Source: Schizophyllum amplum (lineage: Eukaryota > Basidiomycota > Agaricomycetes > Agaricales > Schizophyllaceae). Taken from it: DNA of 36,815 nt. Of the stretch, positions 30,806 to 36,815 are shown in pieces (position 1 is the first letter of the stretch; each line of letters starts with the position of its first letter). The notes under the pieces were generated by a model. That model made no database searches and was not told the origin of the DNA. It worked only from the letters and a program-made list of their open reading frames with translations. The stretch is from positions 1-36,815 of the forward strand of contig VDMD01000195.1 in NCBI GenBank assembly GCA_007026445.1. The letters run 5' to 3'. Both the position numbers and the translations under genes were made by a program.

Positions 30806-31084
30806 ATGTTCAACGTTCACATTCATCTCGCACTGGCAGTGCTACTATTACTGCTAGTGAGCTGTCAAATGTTCGTACATTTTAGGATGATGTGGACGTC
30901 CGGGACGACGAACGCCCATGGTAGTAGGTACGGGTTCGCGCAATGGAAAGAGCATGTTCGAAATAATAGCACTACATATGACTGCCAGACCGTGCATCGA
31001 AGTCAGTACGTTTTTCATTGCACAGAGGAAGGAGAGACACAGTGGATGAGCATGGCGGTCGTACATACTCAGAGTCACTGCTAA
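30806..31084 (+). CDS. Possible small secreted protein (92 aa)
   Basis: Starts MFNVHIHLALAVLLLLLVSC, a good signal-peptide shape, followed by about 70 residues with a few cysteines and an N-glycosylation sequon (NNST). Intronless. Fungi encode many such short secreted orphans, but chance frames can look alike. No homologue recognised. Confidence 0.28.
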   Translation: MFNVHIHLALAVLLLLLVSCQMFVHFRMMWTSGTTNAHGSRYGFAQWKEHVRNNSTTYDCQTVHRSQYVFHCTEEGETQWMSMAVVHTQSHC

Positions 31085-31290
31085 GAACATTGGTGTGACT
31101 CACCTTGCCAAATGGACCTAAACCGCGCCCACGTGATGACGCAGACGCTTTGCCCTCCCGGGCGACGATCTAGGTTTTCCTGACCTCTCTCAGTCTGGTC
31201 CTCTGAGACACCCTAGCTCCGCCTTCGCGCTCTTCGTCTCTTTACGGCTCTCAGCTGGCCTTCGAGCCAGCCCTCTCTTCTCTCTTTGTT

Positions 31291-32703
31291 ATGTCGCGAC
31301 ACAAGAAGCAGTCCGCGACAATACCAGCGGACCAGCAGCGACGCAGCGCGATGGCGCCACCGACGGGCGCTCGGCCGCCAGCGCAGGGTGCAATGGCACC
31401 GCCGGGTATGCCCCGCTCAGAAGACGAGGCGGCAGGAAGTTGGGGAGGATACGGGACAACCTACGTTTGGAGAGCCTATCGGTCTCATGAACGAGCTCGC
31501 GTGGATGAGCTCGCAGGCTCCCGGTGATGCACAATCTACTCGGCAAGAGGGCGAAGGGTGCGTTTACCTTGATACCAGTGTACCGCGCGCTGCATGTCGT
31601 CGCCTTGAGCTGACGCGTTTATGTTGACAGCCGTCGACCTCGTCTTCGACCTCAAGATCGACACCGAACGCTCCTGCGCCCACACAATTCCCTGCAGTGA
31701 CGGTGGCGTATGCGACGACCTCGTCTGGCGCCTTAACATCCAACTCCAAGGCTACTTCCAAGTCCACACCCAAAGCCTCCACCTCTCACACCCCGCGCGC
31801 ATCCTCAAGCCACCCCAACTCCTCTTGATACCCTCGCCCGCACACTTCATTCGCATATGGACACTGCCTGTCCCGCAGCGTTGATGAGCGTATTATCCGT
31901 CACATTTTGAAGGGTGGAGGCCATATCACGACAATGAAAGCGCGGGCCACCGAACTTGGCTATCGGGTCGACAGGAGGGCCGGCTGATAGGCACCCCGAG
32001 GGCGAAGGGCGATCAAAGGAGGGAACAGCTACCTTTCGAGGCGATGGAGGTGGACGCTCCGCAAGCACCTGCGGCCAAGAAGGTGCTACCTGTTCCGAGG
32101 GAAGACCCTCCGCCGTATGCGACGGGCTTACCTACGCCCGCGCCGTCTCGATCCTCCTCAATGCTGAGCACCATCTCTAAGGCGACGCCCGCGCACGCAC
32201 CTCCGCGGACGACTGAGCCCCAGGCGAAGCGCAGGCGCATCGACTCGGACGAGAATACCCGCATGACGACACCTGACGCCGTCCCGCCACCCTCGCAAGC
32301 TCAAGTTCCCCATTCGCTCTCGCAGACCTCAGGCCGCAAGCAGCTCGGCATGCGACCCGCCAGGCGCGCCGTGTCGGAGAAGCCCGACCCGCTTACAGAC
32401 CGCGCGCACCCGAGACCCTTCCGTCCGCCGCTGAGGGCGTCGCAGAACGCCAACAGTGTGCAGCAAACGACGCATCCGCCGCCCAAAGCAGGAGACGATG
32501 CGTGCGAAGCAAGGTCGGTCGCCCGTGAAGCAAGGACAACCGCCAACGAAGCAAGCCCGGTCGCAAGTCAAGCAGAGCTCGAAGGCTCGCGCAATGGAGG
32601 AGGACGTTGTGCTGGATAGCGAGGACGAGGATGAACCTATGCTGATGACTCGTCCGCCCCGCGAAGCGGGAAGAGGAGCGTCACTCGTCGCCGGCACCTG
32701 CTG
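31291..32703 (+). CDS. Disordered low-complexity protein, frame-broken
   Basis: Begins MSRHKKQSATIPADQQRR, then Pro/Ala/Met-rich sequence. A GPIGLMNELAW-like block with preceding GQPTFGE lies in the next frame, followed by an intron (GTGCGT at about 31560 to TTGACAG at 31631), a Ser/Thr-rich region, LDTLARTLHSHMDTACPAALM, and a long Pro/Ser segment from 32044 with EPQAKRRRIDSDE (nuclear-localisation-like). The end reads KARAMEEDVVLDSEDEDE in a third frame. At least four one-base slips are needed; it could be two genes (31291-31910 and 32044-32703). No domain recognised. A nuclear role is only suggested by basic and acidic clusters. Confidence 0.38.
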
Positions 32704-33511
32704 ATGCGGATTCCTCCTTGACTGGGACGGTGCGGGGCTTGGTATGGACGCGGCATTTCTGCAAGCGTTGGATGCGCAGAAATTGCCGTAGGCGGCGAGC
32801 GGGTCGACGGCGTCTATCCTCTCTGGCAGGCTAGGAAATCTGCGATGTAGCAGATGAAAGGAAGCGAGGCGCACGCTGCGGCCTTTCGAGCTGGACGAAG
32901 TGGCAAGTTGTCCAGTGAGTGCCGAGGCAGCCAGATTATCATCCTCATATTTCCTTCCCATAACATATCTTGTACTGTATGCATATCTCTTTCATCGTCT
33001 TAGTTGTGTTCGCACGGATTTTCTACTCATCTATGGACTTCACTTATCGACTGCCGAGTTACGAAACGTACGTTACGAATGCATGCTTTCGATGGTAGTT
33101 GCCCTGCGCTCTGTGGAATGGCTAAGAATGCAATCATACCGCCAATCCTGCACGATGGGTACTTCGCCCTTCTCAGTAATAAAGAGTGGCCCTGTGGTGG
33201 TCAACAATGGTCGGCAAATGCCGAATCCCAGTTCGGTTGAGTCGCGTGTTATATTGCATCTTGATTCTGACCGTGATACGCGCGCCTCATTGGGCTTTGT
33301 ACAGGTAATGCATTACATATCTGCATATCCTACTAGCTGGCTCACAAGTTCAATCTCAAGCTCGACTTGTAAAGCCGCGCAAACTCGGCGGCGACAGGTT
33401 TTCTTTTCTCCGCGATCCGGACGCGCTGGCGTGAACTTCGGCTGTGGCTGGTAGTGACGACGAAGACGACAGGACGAACCGCGCACGAATACCCCGCAAT
33501 ACACCTCTATC
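32704..33511. promoter_or_regulatory. upstream region of the dynein heavy chain gene
   Basis: About 800 bp without a supported gene. Open frames on both strands here (for example minus from 33966) are extensions or shadows of the dynein first exons. No specific site recognised. Confidence 0.4.
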
Positions 33512-36500
33512 ATGGAATCACCACTGCGCGACGGCTTGAACGGCTCTCGAACGGGATCCACGACTCTCCCCCCACGCCCGATCCCTCGGCACCTCCTCCT
33601 ACTGCATCCAACTTCGACTCGGATGTATTCCGCGGATATCTGCTTGCGCTTCTGCCTCCACTCATTGGCGCGGACCCGGCCGAGCTTGACTCTTTGTTCG
33701 ACAAGGAGTATGAGGAGAAGGTGGCCAAGTTTGCAGCCGAGGGCGCGAACGTGATCTACGTCGTGAAAGCGAGGGAAGGCCCTATAGACAGTGCGTGATC
33801 GCGTATGCTTTGTGGTATTGGAGGCTATATCTGCATAGCGGATGGCTACAACAGCTTCACATACGAATTGACGCCGCACCTCACATATCATCCGAGCCAT
33901 GTCCTCACGCTCGCGATTATCAAGCGGAGCCAGACGCTCGACCCGACCTCTCCACTCGTCGCGCAACTACACATTCTCAACCTCTTCGGCGGCGAGGAGA
34001 CGCCCTATGAGAGCCTTCACGCCGTTGTCAGCCACGCCGTCAAGCCGTACTTCGACGCCTTCGTTGCGCGGGGTGCGAACAAGGAGGGCGGCGACGCGAA
34101 GATGGGTATTCCCATGACGAAGAAGAAGTTTGCCGAACTCGAACTGTCTCTGCTGCACCTGCAGCAGAACGTCGAAATTCCGGAGACGCACCTGATCATC
34201 CATCCGGTCATCCAGCGCGCGGTGGAGACGGCCGACGCAGCGGGCTCACGCCCCAATATATCCTTCATCCCTCCAAAGCTGTTGAACGATTCAACCTTCC
34301 TAAACTCGCTGCACGCCAATGTCAACTCGTGGATCAAGGCAATCCAAGGAGTCACGAAGCTCAACCGCGACGTCGCCTCGGGCACTGCATCGCAAGAGAT
34401 CAACTTTTGGCTGTCGCTCGAGCGCGCTCTGGAGGGAATCGAAGCACAGCTACGCAGCGAAGCCGTCAACATGGTCATGGACTGTCTTCGCAACGCGAAG
34501 CGCTTCCACGCCACCGTCTCTTTCATCGCCGACACTGGCCTCAAAGACGCGACAGACTTAGTGCACAAGTACAATCAGCTCATGAAGGACTTTCCGCTAA
34601 ACGAGCTGCTCTCTGCGACGGACCTCGACAAGATACAGGAGTCGCTCAACCTCATCTTCAACCACATCAACCGCAAGCTGAAGCTCTCGCCGTATCCTAT
34701 CCGCCGCGCGCTGCCGCTCGTGGAGGCGATCTCTCGAGACTTCAACGATCAACTGCTGCGCATCCTCACTTCGCACCGTCTCGCGTACACACCATACGAG
34801 ACGTTCGACCGCCTGCTCGGGCAGACGATGGACATATTCCGCACATGGGACGAGCATATCAAGGAGTTCACGAACGTGGCGCGCGAGGTGACAAGGAAGC
34901 GGTCGGAGCGCTTCATCCCGATCAAGGTCGCCCCGGCGCACGCAAAGTTGCAAGAGCGTGTACGGTATTTGCGCGACTGGCGGAAACAACACGAGCAACT
35001 GGCCGTCATGACCGGTCCCACGAAGGGCCTTGGCGCAGAGGTCGGTGGTGCTGGCGGCATGGACATGGAGGAAGAGGTCAAGGAGGCGTACGAGGTGGTC
35101 AAGCGGATTGACGTCCTGGACGTGTCCATCGGTGAGCAACTAGTGCTCTAGCTGAGTGTGTCTGACTTGCCGCAGAGGGAACGGAGATCTGGGTTGCTGC
35201 CGAGAACGCGTACAACGAACGCGTGTCGCGCGTCGAAAATCAAATCATCGCACGGTTACGAGACAGGCTTGGGACTGCACGGAATGCGAACGAGATGTTC
35301 CGCGTCTTCTCGAAGTTCAACGCCCTGTTCGTTCGGCCAAAGGTAGAGTTCAGGCCATGAATCAATGCTGTACATCTGGCTAAGCGTAATGCCACTAGAT
35401 TCGTGGCGCCATTCAAGAATACCAAACGCAGCTCATCGATTCCGTGAAGGAGGATATCAAGCATCTCCACGACAAGGTTCGTGTCCCACTTTCGTAGTCT
35501 TGCTAGGCACTAACATCCGCCACAGTTTAAAACCCAATACCGCAATTCCGAAGCATACCATATGTCCCAAATGCGCGATCTGCCACCCATCGCAGGTGCC
35601 ATCATTTGGGCGCGCCAGATCGAGCGGCAGCTGCTCACATACATGAAGCGTGTCGAGGATGTGCTCGGTAAAGGTTGGGAGCTTTACGCAGAGGGCCAGA
35701 AGCTGCAGGCCGAATCAAATGCTTTCCGCAAGAAGCTCGATACGCGCCCCGTTTACGACGCCTGGCTACACGACATTAACCGGCGGAATATGGGCGTCGA
35801 TGGCCGGCTCTTCGAGATCCTCAAGCTGCGCGGCGGCGGCTTCCAGCTCGCGGTCAACTTCGACCCGCAGATCATCACGCTGTTCAAGGAAGTGCGCAAC
35901 ATACTGTGGCTGGGCTTCCAGGTGCCGCATGCGATCACGAATATGGCGAAAGACGCGAAGCGGGTGTATCCACATGCGGTGAGCCTGATGGAGACAGTGC
36001 GCACGTATGGGCAGACGCTGGATCTGGTGGAGAACAACAAGGGAATCGAGTGGCTTGTCGCGGAGTACAGGAATGAGTCGCAGAGGATGATCTCGAAGGG
36101 TAGGCGCTATCACGGGCGGAAGTGGTCAGATTGCTGACGACAGGACAGGCATGAACATCCGATGGGACCACTTCGTCAACCAATACGACACGTCGCGTTA
36201 TGTGGCAGGGTCGGACGCGCGGGACAACCGGCATATTCAATTTGTGCGAGAGTTTGCGAGTGTGGTATCGATGTTGCAGGTATGGTATCCGTATGCGACA
36301 TCACGGGGCTTAGCTGACGCTCGTCGTCTCTCAGGACAAGACGAACAGTGTCATTGACTTGTACAAGGACATGTTGCGCGCCGTCGAGGATCTCGCGACA
36401 TGTCCCTACACCATCGAAGCCTTCTCTGAACTGCTTAGCAAAGTTCAGGCCGCTGTACGCCATCTTTTGCTGTACATTCAGTGACTCCCGGCTGATTGGC

Positions 36501-36815
36501 CTTTTAGATCGATCGTCTCAACTTGGAGGGCTACGCAAACTTGGACCACTGGGTCGCGGAGCTCGACAAGCGGATAGAGAGCATACTGTTGCTTCGGTTG
36601 ACGCAAATCATTCAAGTGTGGTGCTCTGAGTTCGACCGGACAGATGACGCGGAGCGAGCCTTGCCGCCCTTGCGTGACATTACGAACAAGCGGAGAGACC
36701 GACGGTTCAAGGAGGAAAAGGTATGCTGCGGTCTGGCGCCCTGTCTGGCACAGTACTGAATGTTGACGATGTCTGTCAGTTCCTTGAGGGCAACATGACG
36801 ATCAAGCCGATTGTG
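33512..36815 (+). CDS. DYN1: Cytoplasmic dynein 1 heavy chain, 5' part
   Basis: Runs off the right edge; about 964 N-terminal residues of a protein usually over 4000 long. Exons: 33512-33790, 33839-35131, 35176-35342, 35399-35476, 35526-36099, 36149-36279, 36335-36454, 36508-36720 and 36780 onward; introns 44-59 nt. The content is the dynein tail (DHC_N1), which dimerises and binds the intermediate and light-intermediate chains. Seen: [75 protein letters not shown] and [20 protein letters not shown], all typical of this tail. The motor lies outside the window. One C is missing in the run at 33567-33573; with it, every exon phase agrees. The start ATG at 33512 is in the corrected frame. Confidence 0.93.

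Larger units (their letters stand above)
29370..31290. other. gene-poor interval
   Basis: About 1.9 kb, more AT-rich than its flanks. It contains two weak open frames (29600-30142 minus, 30806-31084 plus) listed separately. I looked for terminal repeats, transposase or reverse-transcriptase motifs and tRNA B-box sequences and saw none that were convincing. The last 150 bp are C/T-rich leader-like sequence for the gene at 31291. Confidence 0.4.

Noticed and set aside
29370..31290. Remnant transposable element
   Set aside because: No terminal or inverted repeats, target duplications, transposase, reverse transcriptase or integrase motifs were seen; only AT-richer sequence and short GCAATGTCC repeats near 30225-30260.
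33313..33966. 217-codon minus-strand frame overlapping dynein
   Set aside because: Antisense shadow of the first two dynein exons.

Overview
The window is nuclear DNA of a filamentous basidiomycete, most likely an Agaricomycete. The genes are split by many 44-60 nt GT-AG introns with CTRAY branch sites close to the acceptor. The composition is GC-rich. The set includes a Pol II largest subunit with a heptad CTD, cytoplasmic dynein heavy chain, Tim13, a Kre6/Skn1-type protein and two single-pass surface proteins of mushroom type. I cannot name the species.

Layout, left to right. 388-1644: head-to-head TIM13 (-) and a mitoribosomal L51/S25/CI-B8 protein (+), start codons 89 bp apart. 2489-3559: intronless orphan with an acidic tail. 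4342-5106 (-): membrane protein of an unnamed family, whose second member lies at 8972-9502 (-). Between these two: a two-domain surface glycoprotein (6027-7850, +) and a Dcg1/hydantoin-racemase-like enzyme (8085-8937, +). 10229-11191 (-): N-terminal half of a Kre6/Skn1-type protein without its GH16 domain. 12248-13016 (+): orphan protein. 14146-15538 (-): cinnamyl-alcohol-dehydrogenase-like zinc ADH, divergent from a TRIP4/Rqt4-type zinc-finger gene (16033-16916, +). 17088-19725 (-): long disordered protein with minisatellites. 20027-26523 (-): complete RPB1, 17 exons, divergent from a Med9-like gene (26960-27421, +). 27747-29369 (+): Kre9/Knh1-like single-pass protein. 29370-31290: gene-poor. 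31291-32703 (+): disordered protein. 33512 to the right edge (+): 5' part of the cytoplasmic dynein heavy chain.

Functional themes. Two divergent pairs join genes of one compartment or machine: Tim13 with a mitoribosomal protein, and Rpb1 with a Mediator subunit. Several genes concern the cell surface or wall (6027-7850, 10229-11191, 27747-29369). Nothing indicates a biosynthetic cluster, a CRISPR array or an intact transposon.

Two points stand out. First, the 3' end of RPB1 is broken into symmetric phase-1 exons of 9, 3, 78 and 42 nt, so part of the CTD is assembled across a chain of microexons, one apparently only three nucleotides long. Second, most conserved genes, including essential RPB1 (four sites), carry isolated 1-nt indels, mainly in short homopolymers. 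Correcting them restores exact codon totals. I read these as assembly errors rather than pseudogenes, and gene spans are given through them.
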